NCBI GenBank assembly: GCA_002381645.1
Contig: DFXE01000001.1
Location: 399,769 to 429,668 of the forward strand
DNA from: Bacteroidales bacterium UBA4116
GTDB taxonomy: Bacteria; Bacteroidota; Bacteroidia; Bacteroidales; Tannerellaceae
DNA: 29,900 bases
Reading direction: 5' to 3'
Shown here: positions 7,501-16,403 of the stretch, in pieces
Position numbering within the stretch: the stretch's first letter is position 1
How the letters are laid out: the number at the start of each line of letters is the position of its first letter
Program-made: the position numbers and the translations under genes
Notes under the pieces: generated by a model
Databases searched by the model: none
Seen by the model: only the letters and a program-made list of their open reading frames with translations
What the model was told of the DNA's origin: nothing

Positions 7501-7647
7501 TAACTACATTTAAAATTTAATTCTGTTTTTATTTCATCTTATTTTTTGTCTTTACTGTATAATTTAATCCCTTTATAAATTATCAGCCTGGATAATATTT
7601 TATTGAGGTTATAAAACATATATATGATTTAAAACATAAGAAAATAA

Positions 7648-7678
7648 TTGTTTTATATCTAAGGAAATTTTATATTTG
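7648..7678 (+). promoter_or_regulatory. Probable promoter of the secreted-protein gene at 7813
   Basis: TTG (7648-7650), 20 bp, TATATTTG (7671-7678). If used, the transcript has an untranslated leader of about 125 nt. Nothing else is evident in the AT-rich gap 7501-7812. Confidence 0.5.
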
Positions 7679-7812
7679 GGAGTTCCTGTTTAAATCTGTG
7701 AAATTTAAAAACTATCTGTATATTTACCAAGCCAATATAACACCAACTAAGCATATATCAATATATGTACATTATCTAATCAAATTATTATGAACAATTA
7801 AAATGAATCATT

Positions 7813-8226
7813 ATGAAAAAATTCTTGTTATTGTTTATCGGAAGTTTATTAGCTGTTTGCGCATATGCAAATGAACGGACTAATTATGTAGAGAAATTGG
7901 ATGCTGAGGAAGTGGCCGCCGAGTCACAGGGACGTTATACAATTGAGTATATGAGGTGGTACGATTTAAGTGGTTATTGCCATTATGCCGGTTACAGGAG
8001 AACGGTAAAAATCGATTTTAACTCTAATGTAACGTTCTCATTAAGGTATTATCCCTGGCAGGAGCAATATGTTCAGATCTATTCCCAGTCAAAGACATCC
8101 ATATCATTTACATCTACGGAGCCTTATCAAACCATTTATGTGGATGTGAAAAGTTCGACAGGTACTACAACCTATGCTTTCAATTTCGGGACCCTGACCG
8201 GGGGTGAAACTGAAGGTCCCTGCTAA
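7813..8226 (+). CDS. Secreted protein of unknown function, ending in Cys
   Basis: 137 residues. Signal peptide MKKFLLLFIGSLLAVCAYA, cleavage likely before NERTN. The mature part is rich in aromatic residues and beta strands (YTIEYMRWYDLSGYCHYAGY near 42-61, then VTFSLRYYPW and SKTSISFTS), with no catalytic motif. It ends GGETEGPC, so the last residue is a cysteine. I do not recognise the family. The layout (signal peptide plus about 115 residues of beta structure) resembles the DUF3244-like protein at 3914, but I see no clear sequence similarity. It stands alone, with its own promoter and two following terminators. Confidence 0.75.
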   Translation: MKKFLLLFIGSLLAVCAYANERTNYVEKLDAEEVAAESQGRYTIEYMRWYDLSGYCHYAGYRRTVKIDFNSNVTFSLRYYPWQEQYVQIYSQSKTSISFTSTEPYQTIYVDVKSSTGTTTYAFNFGTLTGGETEGPC

Positions 8227-8247
8227 ACTTTTTAATTGGCATTATTA

Positions 8248-8289
8248 GTAATACAATAGGCTGTCTTTCCTGACAGCCTATTGTATTAT
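8248..8289 (+). terminator. Long perfect hairpin after the secreted-protein gene
   Basis: AATACAATAGGCTGTC (8250-8265) pairs perfectly with GACAGCCTATTGTATT (8272-8287) around TTTCCT, with two more pairs outside. It starts about 20 nt after the stop. There is no clean T tract, only a T-rich tail, so it may be a terminator or an mRNA 3' stabiliser. Confidence 0.75.
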
Positions 8290-8406
8290 ATCCATTAATG
8301 GTTCATAAAGTTAAAATAATCGGTGACTTAGATAGGGTTTTATTATTGTCAACCGTCTTAATTATACATTTAAGTGTTAACTTAATTAATAATAAATTGT
8401 CTGGGG

Positions 8407-8434
8407 AAGGGTGTCTGGGAAGATGCCCTTTTTT
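8407..8434 (+). terminator. Second terminator after the secreted-protein gene
   Basis: AAGGGTGTCT pairs with AGATGCCCTT (10 bp including two G-U pairs) around GGGA and is followed by a T run. It backs up the hairpin at 8248. Confidence 0.7.
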
Positions 8435-8497
8435 AATCTTCACATATATATAACTGTATTGCCGGGCCTTACCGGATATTCGTGGTTATAAAATTAT

Positions 8498-10888
8498 TCA
8501 AAGCTCAACCATAATGCCTATACTGGGCAGAAGCGTTCCGGTAAGACGTTCCACGGGTTTTAATTCATAGCGCTGCTCTGCGGCGGGAGCTTCGGGGTTT
8601 ATTATTTTACCGGTCTTGATATAGACGTCCTGTTCGCGGTATTTGCTGTTGAAGGCGTTTTGTATATCCACGTAAAAGCCCAGCATTACTTTTTTGAAAT
8701 AATAGGTCTTATCTACCCGAAGGTCTAACTGGGTGAACGGATCGAGGCGTTTGCTGTTGAAGCGGCTGTAGTCGTAATAAAGTGAATTTTTAGCATCCCA
8801 TGCTTCTACGTAGCTGCTTTTCTCTACATCATAAGGGGTATAGGGCGCTCCGCCTACGACACGGAATTTGGCGCTCACATCCCAGTTACGGGGAAACGAG
8901 TACGTGCCGCTGAATGTAAACAGGTGTTTATTGTCCCACGCAGAGGGCAGATATCCGCCGGTATTCCTCCCGTCCTTAAATTCGCTCCGCACATAGGTAT
9001 ACGATGCGATAAAGGTCAGATTCCTGTAATTATACCAGCGCCCCATCAGCTCCATTCCGTAGGCACGGCCGGTAGCGGATGAGGTAACGGCTTCATTGCC
9101 GAGCACGCCGTAGTCGGTTCCTTTGGATGCCAAAGGTATACTGTCGATTACCGACATGGGATAATGATTGTAGTGTTTATAAAAGCCTTCGGCGGTAAAT
9201 TTGAGGTAGGCCTTGGGACGGTATTCCACTCCGACTCCCGCCTGGTCGCTGCGGATATACTTCAAGCCGTTTGCCTTATTTACATACGTACCCTCGTTGT
9301 CTTTAAAGCCTAAAGCGGTATAGGGAGGCAATTCATAATACCGCCCGGCATTCCCATTGAGATAAATATCTTTATATATACGGTACGAAAGGGATAAGCG
9401 GGGGGATAATTGATCGGCCATATTATTCATATCCGAGGAATAATTGCTGGCATCCGTACGTATACCGAGTGATGCCGTAAACCGTTCGTTATAGCTTTCG
9501 TAGTTTGCCGTAGCGTACAGTCCCCATTTTATCAATCCCAGGTCGGTACGGTAGTTCAATTCCTGCGGTATGGTGGTAAACAGGCGCTGGAAGGTATTAT
9601 TGGTATATTGGGCATAATCGAGGTTACCCCCTACATTTAATTGCACAAAAGGAAGATGGAATGTATTTTCCGTCCTGAACTTATTTTCAATCTCGTCGGA
9701 ACGGTAGTCGAGCGTGAGATTATCTTCCGTGCTTTCGTCGTTATCTTTATATTTTATATTTTTATTGTTCATCTGGCTACGGCTCAGAATCAGGGAATAG
9801 ACATTCCTGCCGGAGTAATGTTTGTAAACGGCGCCTATGGTGTATGTTTTTTGTTTTACCACGGGCAGGTATTGCAGGATATACTGGTTCTTTTCGCTCA
9901 GGTCGTCTTTGCCGGTGTTCAATTTCATGTCATCGATAGCGCCTATTCCCAATACGGTAAGTTCGTTTTTGCGATTGAAAGAATGTTTTACTTTAAACTG
10001 GGCGTCGGTAAAGGTAGGCAGGAAAGGGAGCCCGATGATGTCGAACAGAAACTGCAGGTAGGAACGCCGTACCGACACTTGCCATGTGGTCTTTTTCCCT
10101 ATGGGACCGTCGGCAGACAGCCCGACTTCGGATGCGCCGACAACGCCACGCAGCGATATGTTTTCGGGATTGCCGTCCCTTAATTTAAAGTCGAGGACCG
10201 AACTGAGGGCATTCCCACGGGATGCCGGAAAGGCTGCGGAGTAAAAGTTGACTTCGCGTATGAAACTGGGGTCGATTATTCCTACCGGCCCGCCGGATGC
10301 GCCCTGGGTGGAAAAATGATTGATATTAGGTATTTCCATCCCGTCGAGGAAGAAGCGGTTTTCGGATGGCCCTCCCCCCCGCACCATGAGGTCGTTGCGG
10401 AAAGCGGCCGTCGACGCCACGCCGGGAAAAGACTGCACGACACGGGATATATCGCGGTTGCCGCCTGCACTTTTTTCTATTTCTTTAAAGCCGATTACCC
10501 GTAGCCCCAGGGGGCTTTCCGCCGTTTTACGGAACGGGGAGGCTACAACGGTCACCTCGTCTAACACTTCACTGGCTTCTTCTATTTCGATGGAAATATA
10601 TACATCTTTGTTTGACACCCTGAATTCGGCCGTTACCACCGGTTTATAGCCGATAAAGGTCGCCTCGAGGCGGTAGCTTCCGGGCTGTATGCCGTTTATG
10701 GTAAAGCCTCCTGCCGAATCGGTCACGCTTCCAAGCGTCGTATTCCATATGACCACATTGGCAAAACTGACAGGTGCACCGCTCCGCGAGTCTTTCAGTA
10801 TACCTTTAACGGCATATTGCTGTTGTGCAACTGCCACATCTGTAATAAACAGTAAAAGACAAGTATATATAAAAAGTTTAAAATTCAT
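8498..10888 (-). CDS. TonB-dependent outer-membrane receptor
   Basis: 796 residues. Signal peptide (1-21, cleaved near AVAQ), a carboxypeptidase-D-like regulatory beta domain (about 25-105, SGAPVSFANVVIW), a plug domain (about 110-235, including DEVTVVASPF and NRFFLDGMEIPN), then a 22-strand-type barrel ending in GIMVEL. It imports a substrate across the outer membrane using TonB-ExbBD energy. There is no N-terminal STN domain and no SusD partner, so it is neither a SusC nor a FecA-type signalling receptor. The substrate cannot be read from sequence. The OMP gene at 11134 is divergent. Confidence 0.92.
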   Translation of the reverse strand: MNFKLFIYTCLLLFITDVAVAQQQYAVKGILKDSRSGAPVSFANVVIWNTTLGSVTDSAGGFTINGIQPGSYRLEATFIGYKPVVTAEFRVSNKDVYISIEIEEASEVLDEVTVVASPFRKTAESPLGLRVIGFKEIEKSAGGNRDISRVVQSFPGVASTAAFRNDLMVRGGGPSENRFFLDGMEIPNINHFSTQGASGGPVGIIDPSFIREVNFYSAAFPASRGNALSSVLDFKLRDGNPENISLRGVVGASEVGLSADGPIGKKTTWQVSVRRSYLQFLFDIIGLPFLPTFTDAQFKVKHSFNRKNELTVLGIGAIDDMKLNTGKDDLSEKNQYILQYLPVVKQKTYTIGAVYKHYSGRNVYSLILSRSQMNNKNIKYKDNDESTEDNLTLDYRSDEIENKFRTENTFHLPFVQLNVGGNLDYAQYTNNTFQRLFTTIPQELNYRTDLGLIKWGLYATANYESYNERFTASLGIRTDASNYSSDMNNMADQLSPRLSLSYRIYKDIYLNGNAGRYYELPPYTALGFKDNEGTYVNKANGLKYIRSDQAGVGVEYRPKAYLKFTAEGFYKHYNHYPMSVIDSIPLASKGTDYGVLGNEAVTSSATGRAYGMELMGRWYNYRNLTFIASYTYVRSEFKDGRNTGGYLPSAWDNKHLFTFSGTYSFPRNWDVSAKFRVVGGAPYTPYDVEKSSYVEAWDAKNSLYYDYSRFNSKRLDPFTQLDLRVDKTYYFKKVMLGFYVDIQNAFNSKYREQDVYIKTGKIINPEAPAAEQRYELKPVERLTGTLLPSIGIMVEL

Positions 10889-10907
10889 TTTTTGATTTTA
10901 TTCCAAA

Positions 10908-10915
10908 CAAATATA
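10908..10915 (-). promoter_or_regulatory. -7 box (TATATTTG) of the TonB-dependent receptor gene
   Basis: TATATTTG on the minus strand, 19 nt before the ATG at 10888. No clear TTG lies at the expected spacing upstream. Confidence 0.5.
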
Positions 10916-11089
10916 CGCTTTTATAATTGTGGCAGGTAATCACAACCGTATTTTGATTGATATTTATCCGTTTAATCTCCATCCTCATGCCTAAGCCCAG
11001 TGGTTATTCTGCCATTAAATAAGTTGGGAAGGGATACAAAAGAATCAGTGTAGATGCACAGGTGGAAAAATAATTCCATATACATGTAG

Positions 11090-11116
11090 TTGGTATAATG
11101 CATATACCTATCTTTG
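11090..11116 (+). promoter_or_regulatory. Probable promoter of the outer-membrane protein gene
   Basis: TTG (11090-11092), 16 bp, TATCTTTG (11109-11116), 17 nt before the ATG at 11134. The -7 box is a full match; the spacing is a little short. Confidence 0.55.
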
Positions 11117-11133
11117 TTTAAAATAAATACTGA

Positions 11134-11766
11134 ATGATAACGGGCCTGCGAAAATACGGATTATTATTTCTTATCATGGCAACCGCTTTGCCTGCGGTAT
11201 CACAGATAGATTTCGGAGTACGTATCGGCGCGGCGCGTTCGTCAATGACACAGAAAATAGATACGGAATACCGTTCGGGTTCCTCTTTTGGTTATAGTAT
11301 AGCGGGATTAGCAGATATTCCTTTTTACCGGAGGTTTTCTTTTCGCCCGCAAGTTACAATCATCAACCAGGGCGGAACGTTTCTATCGGATTGGGGTCCT
11401 GACGGAGTGGCTACCCTGAAATATTCATCTGATCATTATTCGCTGCAGATCCCCCTCAACGTTGCTTTTAATATTCCTATCACAGGTGTACGCATGGCTG
11501 TGTACGCGGGTCCGGTGCCGGATATTCATTTATCGGGTAAAATGAAGGTATCGGGTATACGTGAAGAACCGGTTCCTGAAACGGAGGAAAAAGTTAAATC
11601 ATTTGATATGTCTATCAATGCAGGGATAAGCGTAGAATACAAAAATATATTTTTTTCAATCGACGTACTCTCGGGCCTAATGGATCGCCGCATCCATAAA
11701 ATTGAGGGTGAGTCTTCTGTTTATCAAAACAATATCACATTCTCCCTGGGTTACTTTTTCAGGTAA
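11134..11766 (+). CDS. Outer-membrane beta-barrel protein (PorT-like family)
   Basis: 210 residues. Signal peptide to about residue 23 (ATALPAVSQ), then the start IDFGVRIGAARS typical of small Bacteroidota outer-membrane beta-barrel proteins, with alternating strands throughout and a C-terminal strand ending in aromatic residues (NITFSLGYFFR). Probably an eight-stranded barrel of structural or unknown role. The M28 peptidase gene converges and its stop is 10 bp away, with no separate terminator between them. Confidence 0.8.
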   Translation: MITGLRKYGLLFLIMATALPAVSQIDFGVRIGAARSSMTQKIDTEYRSGSSFGYSIAGLADIPFYRRFSFRPQVTIINQGGTFLSDWGPDGVATLKYSSDHYSLQIPLNVAFNIPITGVRMAVYAGPVPDIHLSGKMKVSGIREEPVPETEEKVKSFDMSINAGISVEYKNIFFSIDVLSGLMDRRIHKIEGESSVYQNNITFSLGYFFR

Positions 11767-11776
11767 GCATCCGGTC

Positions 11777-13324
11777 TTATTCGTCGTAAGCTCCTTCCCG
11801 CGAAAGCAAATGGTCGAGATTGGCTACTCCCAAAGCTGTTATGGCTATACATGTGGCTGTGTGTTCCTGATATTCGGGAATATTTTTTGTGTATAAATCG
11901 CGCTCGGTATGCCATATTTCACCATAACTGAAGTTGTGCCCTTTTATATCTTCCGTCGTGAAATTAAAGATAGGTACTCCTTCCACGGCAAAAACCGAAC
12001 CGTCATGACTGCTTGGTACTTTAGGACGCCTGGCAGGTTTTTCCATCTTTTTCACCACGAATGGATAATCGGGACGGATCCTTTTTATCGGTTCGCATAT
12101 TTTCACAAAGTCATCATACATGGCTTCCGGAACCGATATACCAACGGGCGGCAACGGCCCTCCGTCGCGGTTAAACACATTTGAAATCTTAGGCAGCCTG
12201 TCCGGATGCGCTTTTACAAATGCTTTTGCCCCCAGCAAACCGAATTCTTCCGCGGCAAAAGCAACAAACAGGATCGTACGTTTAGGCTTTGCTCCCGATA
12301 GGGCGATCATACGGGCGGCTTCCATCATCGGGCCGATACCTGTGCCACAATCAATACCGCCGGTGGCTACGTCGTAGGCATCTAAATGACCGCTTACAAT
12401 TACATACTCATCCGGATATTTGCTTCCTTTGATCGAAGCTATAATGTTATGGTATTTTATGGGGCCGATCCGGAAATGGTTGCGTATATCGAATTCAAGG
12501 AGGAATTCCCTCCGTTCCTTAGCCATTTGTTGTATGACGGCAAACTGATGTTCGTCTAATTTGATATCGGGCTTTTCTGGAAGGGCATCGAAATGCATTT
12601 CCCCGCTATCCATCATTTTGCGGTCGTACAAAGCCCTTATAGGTACAGGGGATGACTGGATAAAACCTAATACTCCGGCTTGGCACATCTCCTGATAATA
12701 TAAAGCGGGAAATTCCTTATAAGGTAACATTTCATTTTTCTCGCCGTTTTCCCAATTCCGGCGTGAACGGTCACGATTTTCTTTCGCTATTGCCTCGTTT
12801 TCGGCCTTAACGGCATTACGTATAGAGTCGCCTTTGTATGAACGGTCAATCGGAAAGCCGTCGTTTTTACCGGATATCAATACCCAGGCTCCCTTTAATG
12901 CTCCTTTCATACGGTTGAACTCGTCTCCGGTCTTTGGTTCGATCAGAACATGTCCGCGTTGTAATCCTTTCGTTCCGGATGTAAAGGAAGGTGTGGCAAA
13001 ATGAAGGATCATTCCGTTATCGCTCAGCATGCGGCCGAACCACGGGCCCCGATTGAAACCTACCGGGACACTTCCGGCTTCTTCGAGTTTTACATCTAAT
13101 CCCCAGCTTTTAAACTCCCTGACCATCCATTGGGCAGCATCTTCAAAGGCGCCGGAGCCAACCAGGCGGCCTCCGAAACGGTTGGTCAATATGTCTAAAT
13201 GATGCATTACACGGTTATCTGTCTGCCCGGTACGGATAATATGATCAATCGCTTTTTCCTGCGCCGACAAAGATATTATACCTGTGACAAGGAATAACAG
13301 AAGAGGTAAAATGTGTTTATTCAT
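11777..13324 (-). CDS. Secreted M28-family metallopeptidase (carboxypeptidase Q-like)
   Basis: 515 residues. Signal peptide 1-21 (cleavage near SLSA-QEKA), a PA-like insert at about 120-225, and the M28 zinc domain from about 290. Visible site residues: H313 and D315 (GHLDAYD), D325 (GGIDCGTG), E359-E360 (AAEEFG), D387 (NRDGG) and H472 (EIWHTERD). All expected ligands and the catalytic Glu are present, so it should be an active di-zinc amino- or dipeptidase acting in the periplasm or outside. Its length fits the family. It stands alone; substrate preference cannot be told. Confidence 0.92.
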   Translation of the reverse strand: MNKHILPLLLFLVTGIISLSAQEKAIDHIIRTGQTDNRVMHHLDILTNRFGGRLVGSGAFEDAAQWMVREFKSWGLDVKLEEAGSVPVGFNRGPWFGRMLSDNGMILHFATPSFTSGTKGLQRGHVLIEPKTGDEFNRMKGALKGAWVLISGKNDGFPIDRSYKGDSIRNAVKAENEAIAKENRDRSRRNWENGEKNEMLPYKEFPALYYQEMCQAGVLGFIQSSPVPIRALYDRKMMDSGEMHFDALPEKPDIKLDEHQFAVIQQMAKERREFLLEFDIRNHFRIGPIKYHNIIASIKGSKYPDEYVIVSGHLDAYDVATGGIDCGTGIGPMMEAARMIALSGAKPKRTILFVAFAAEEFGLLGAKAFVKAHPDRLPKISNVFNRDGGPLPPVGISVPEAMYDDFVKICEPIKRIRPDYPFVVKKMEKPARRPKVPSSHDGSVFAVEGVPIFNFTTEDIKGHNFSYGEIWHTERDLYTKNIPEYQEHTATCIAITALGVANLDHLLSREGAYDE

Positions 13325-13504
13325 AATCGATTGCTTGTTATATCACAAATTAAATATTAGTTTGACAAGCAAACAAATTTTCCGGTGGATTTTTACTCGG
13401 GGAGGATTAAGTTCATCACTTCACATTCATGGATTCACTGACTCAAAGTATAAGTAATTTGCTGACCTGATGAACAATAATTAACCGAAAAAGTTCACAA
13501 ATGT

Positions 13505-13534
13505 TTTGTATTTAAAAGAAAAGCCGTACCTTTG
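13505..13534 (+). promoter_or_regulatory. Promoter of the rplM-rpsI-rpsB-tsf operon
   Basis: TTTG (13505-13508), 18 bp, TACCTTTG (13527-13534). A full match to the Bacteroidota consensus. The transcript should begin near 13541, leaving a leader of about 120 nt before rplM. Confidence 0.8.
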
Positions 13535-13558
13535 CAAGCCGATTATTATCCAAATTTA

Positions 13559-13606
13559 CTAAGAGTTTAGTTCTTAGCAAGTTGTTGCTTCATGTGTCCG
13601 AAGCAA
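13559..13606 (+). ncRNA. Structured leader of the rplM operon
   Basis: Two successive inverted repeats in the untranslated leader: CTAAGA (13559-13564) with TCTTAG (13572-13577), and TTGCTTC (13585-13591) with GAAGCAA (13600-13606, 8-nt loop). Ribosomal-protein operons are often autoregulated through such leaders (for L13 in other phyla). I do not recognise this exact fold; the regulatory role is inferred. Confidence 0.45.
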
Positions 13607-13662
13607 GAATGGCGTTAAGAGCTTGTTTTTTGAGTTATTAATTAAATTAATTTTGAAAGAAA

Positions 13663-14118
13663 GTGGATACTTTAAGTTTTAAGACCATTTCTGCAAACAA
13701 AGCAACTGTGAACAAAGAATGGGTTGTAGTAGATGCAACCGGACAATCTTTGGGACGTATTTGCTCAAAAGTTGCGAAGCTTTTGCGCGGTAAATACAAA
13801 CCCAACTTTACCCCGCATGTTGACTGTGGTGATAACGTAATCATCATCAATGCAGACAAAGTCGTTCTTACCGGAAATAAGTGGAACGATCGTATTTATT
13901 TGAGATATACCGGATATCCCGGTGGACAGCGCGAGTTTACACCTGCTTCTTTGATAGCTAAAGGTGAAGACCGTTTGTTCCGTAAAGTAGTAAAAGGCAT
14001 GTTGCCTAAAAATCGTCTGGGTGCAAAGTTACTGGGTAACTTACATGTGTATGCAGGGGCTGAACACAAACATGAAGCTCAACAACCCAAGTCAATCGAT
14101 ATAAACTCACTTAAATAA
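13663..14118 (+). CDS. rplM: Ribosomal protein L13
   Basis: 151 residues, large-subunit protein uL13. Conserved segments are WVVVDATGQSLGRICSKVA, the RGKYKPNFTPHVDCGD block and GMLPKNRLG. The start is GTG at 13663 (product reads MDTLSFKT), as in related Bacteroidales; no in-frame ATG comes before the conserved region. First gene of a translation operon; rpsI follows after 2 nt. Confidence 0.97.
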   Translation: MDTLSFKTISANKATVNKEWVVVDATGQSLGRICSKVAKLLRGKYKPNFTPHVDCGDNVIIINADKVVLTGNKWNDRIYLRYTGYPGGQREFTPASLIAKGEDRLFRKVVKGMLPKNRLGAKLLGNLHVYAGAEHKHEAQQPKSIDINSLK

Positions 14119-14120
14119 TT

Positions 14121-14507
14121 ATGGAAGTAGTAAATGCAATAGGAAGACGTAAAGCGGCAGTGGCTCGCGTATACGTAAGCGAAGGTACCGGAAAAATCAC
14201 TATCAACAAACGCGACCTTGATAATTACTTTCCTTCTTCAATCCTTCAGTATGTTGTTAAGCAACCGCTTAATAAACTGAATGTAGCAGAGCAATATGAC
14301 ATCCGCATCAATTTAGGCGGAGGCGGTTTCAAAGGACAATCCGAAGCAGCCCGTTTAGCCATTGCCCGCGCTTTGATTAAGATCAACCCGGAAGATAAAC
14401 CGGCTTTAAGATCGGAAGGATTTGTTACACGCGACCCCCGTATTGTTGAACGTAAGAAACCGGGACGCCCGAAAGCACGTAAGAGATTCCAGTTCAGCAA
14501 ACGTTAA
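14121..14507 (+). CDS. rpsI: Ribosomal protein S9
   Basis: 128 residues, small-subunit protein uS9. Starts MEVVNAIGRRKAAVARVYV, contains the NLGGGGFKGQSEAARLAIAR block and ends with the invariant basic tail RKRFQFSKR that reaches the decoding centre. It follows rplM with a 2-nt gap, the conserved L13-S9 pairing. Confidence 0.98.
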   Translation: MEVVNAIGRRKAAVARVYVSEGTGKITINKRDLDNYFPSSILQYVVKQPLNKLNVAEQYDIRINLGGGGFKGQSEAARLAIARALIKINPEDKPALRSEGFVTRDPRIVERKKPGRPKARKRFQFSKR

Positions 14508-14511
14508 CCTT

Positions 14512-14532
14512 ATTTGTGAGTTTCTTACAAGT
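14512..14532 (+). promoter_or_regulatory. Hairpin between rpsI and rpsB
   Basis: Nine base pairs (two G-U) around a TTT loop, just after the rpsI stop, in the 139-bp gap before rpsB. It is followed by purines on the plus strand rather than a T tract, so it is not a normal terminator; it may be a processing or pausing site, or part of an S2 leader. Confidence 0.3.
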
Positions 14533-14646
14533 AAAAAGAAGCGTTTAGTATCTAAATCAACAGGATTTCTTTTGCATGCGGAATGTTGGAGGACTACCTG
14601 GTGATTGAACGGTAAAACAGAATGTAAACGATTTAAAAAGAAAAAA

Positions 14647-15495
14647 ATGTCAAGAGTTAATTTTGATCAGTTATTAGAAGCCGGTGTTCACTTCGGACAC
14701 TTAAAAAGAAAGTGGAACCCCGCTATGGCTCCTTATATATTCATGGAGCGCAATGGTATTCATATCATTGATTTACATAAAACAGTTGCTAAAGTTGACG
14801 AAGCTGCGGAAGTAATGAAAAACCTGGCCAAGTCGGGAAAGAAAATACTTTTCGTAGCTACCAAAAAACAAGCTAAACAAATTGTCGCAGATAAGGCTAC
14901 TTCTGTAAATATGCCTTACGTTATCGAACGCTGGCCGGGTGGTATGTTGACCAACTTCCCGACAATCCGTAAAGCCATCAAAAAGATGACTACTATCGAT
15001 AAAATGACAAAAGACGGTACATTTGATAATCTTTCGAAAAGAGAAAAACTTCAGATCACCCGCCAACGCGCGAAGCTGGAAAAAATGTTAGGTTCTATTA
15101 TCGACCTTACACGTCTTCCTTCTGCTTTATTCGTTGTGGATGTGATGAAAGAACATATTGCAGTTCGCGAAGCCAACCGCCTGGGTATCCCTGTATTCGG
15201 TATGGTAGATACGAATTCCAATCCGAATAACATTGATTTCGTAATCCCTGCTAATGACGACGCTACCAAATCGGTTGAAGTAATCTTAGGGGCTGTTTGC
15301 GAAGCGATCAACGAAGGTTTGGAAGAACGTAAAGCTGAAAAAGTGGATACGGAATCGGCAGAAGAAGCTGCTCCCAGAAGAGAACGTAAAGCAAAAGCTA
15401 CCGTAAAGAAAGAGCGTATTAAGAAAGAAGACGAAGAGGCTTTGAACGCTCAGGTGATCGAGAAAGTAGCTAAAGATGTTGAAGTAGAAGAATAA
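14647..15495 (+). CDS. rpsB: Ribosomal protein S2
   Basis: 282 residues from the ATG at 14647. The frame stays open 14 codons further up, but the conserved N terminus is MSRVNFDQLLEAGVHFGHLK. It has the family blocks KWNPAMAPYIFMERNGIHII, RWPGGMLTNFPTI and FVIPANDDA. After about residue 225 there is a charged Lys/Glu tail (ERKAKATVKKERIKKEDEEA) longer than in E. coli, as in other Bacteroidota. Upstream partner of tsf. Confidence 0.97.
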   Translation: MSRVNFDQLLEAGVHFGHLKRKWNPAMAPYIFMERNGIHIIDLHKTVAKVDEAAEVMKNLAKSGKKILFVATKKQAKQIVADKATSVNMPYVIERWPGGMLTNFPTIRKAIKKMTTIDKMTKDGTFDNLSKREKLQITRQRAKLEKMLGSIIDLTRLPSALFVVDVMKEHIAVREANRLGIPVFGMVDTNSNPNNIDFVIPANDDATKSVEVILGAVCEAINEGLEERKAEKVDTESAEEAAPRRERKAKATVKKERIKKEDEEALNAQVIEKVAKDVEVEE

Positions 15496-15513
15496 TAAAG
15501 AAAGGAATAAAAT

Positions 15514-16341
15514 ATGGCAGTTACAATGGCAGATATCTCCAAGCTACGCAAAATGAGCGGTGCTGGGATGATGGACTGTAAAGGAGCTTTGGAAGAAGCA
15601 GGTGGTGATTTCGATAAAGCAATGGAAATTATCCGTAAAAAAGGTCAGGCTGTAGCAGCGAAACGTTCAGATCGTGATGCGTCTGAAGGTTGTGTATTGG
15701 CTGAGAGCAAAGAGGGTTATGCAGCTATCGTAGCTCTAAAGTGTGAAACTGACTTTGTTGCTAAGAACGAACAATTTATCGCACTTACTCAAGATATCCT
15801 CAATATTGCTATGGACAAGAAACCGGCTTCTCTGGATGAGTTACTGGCTTCTCCTATGGCAGACGGACGTCAGATCCAGGAACATATAACAGACCGTATT
15901 GGTGTAACAGGAGAGAAGATGGAATTAGGTTTCTATGAATTTCTGAACGGCGCATCAACTACTTCTTATATTCACCCGGGGAATAAACTGGCTACTATCG
16001 TTGCTTTCAATCAACCGGATGTGGAATATCAGGTAGGTCGCGATATTGCTATGCAGGTAGCGGCTATGAGTCCCGTAGCGGTTACTCCGGATGAGGTAGA
16101 TAAGAAAACCATTGATACTGAAATGGAAATTGCACGTGATAAGGCCCGTCAGTCAGGAAAACCTGAAAATCTGCTGGATCGTATTGCAGAAGGTGCTTTG
16201 CAGAAATTTTACAAAGAAAGCACTCTTTTACAACAAGAGTTTTGTAAAGATAATAAACTGACGATTGATCAGTATCTGAAACAACAAAATAAGGATCTTA
16301 CTGTTACTGCGTTCAAACGTGTAACGTTGAATATGGAGTAA
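15514..16341 (+). CDS. tsf: Translation elongation factor Ts
   Basis: 275 residues. Nucleotide-exchange factor for EF-Tu. N-terminal UBA-like domain (ISKLRKMSGAGMMDCKGALE), then the signature TDFVAKNEQF and the core domains. It begins 18 nt after rpsB, with an AAAGGAAT stretch that may serve as a ribosome binding site, unusual in this window. Last gene of the operon, closed by a strong terminator. Confidence 0.98.
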   Translation: MAVTMADISKLRKMSGAGMMDCKGALEEAGGDFDKAMEIIRKKGQAVAAKRSDRDASEGCVLAESKEGYAAIVALKCETDFVAKNEQFIALTQDILNIAMDKKPASLDELLASPMADGRQIQEHITDRIGVTGEKMELGFYEFLNGASTTSYIHPGNKLATIVAFNQPDVEYQVGRDIAMQVAAMSPVAVTPDEVDKKTIDTEMEIARDKARQSGKPENLLDRIAEGALQKFYKESTLLQQEFCKDNKLTIDQYLKQQNKDLTVTAFKRVTLNME

Positions 16342-16360
16342 TAGAAGGTGCATGGATATA

Positions 16361-16395
16361 AAAAAAGGCTATCTCGTAATGAGATAGCCTTTTTT
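16361..16395 (+). terminator. Terminator of the rplM-tsf operon, shared with the M81 gene
   Basis: Perfect 15-bp stem AAAAAAGGCTATCTC / GAGATAGCCTTTTTT with loop GTAAT. A on one flank and T on the other make it bidirectional; it lies between the tsf stop and the M81 gene end, so it should serve both converging units. Confidence 0.92.
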
Positions 16396-16403
16396 GTATT
16401 TAT

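Noticed and set aside
9641..10183. 180-residue plus-strand ORF
   Set aside because: Antisense to the TonB-dependent receptor; no independent features.
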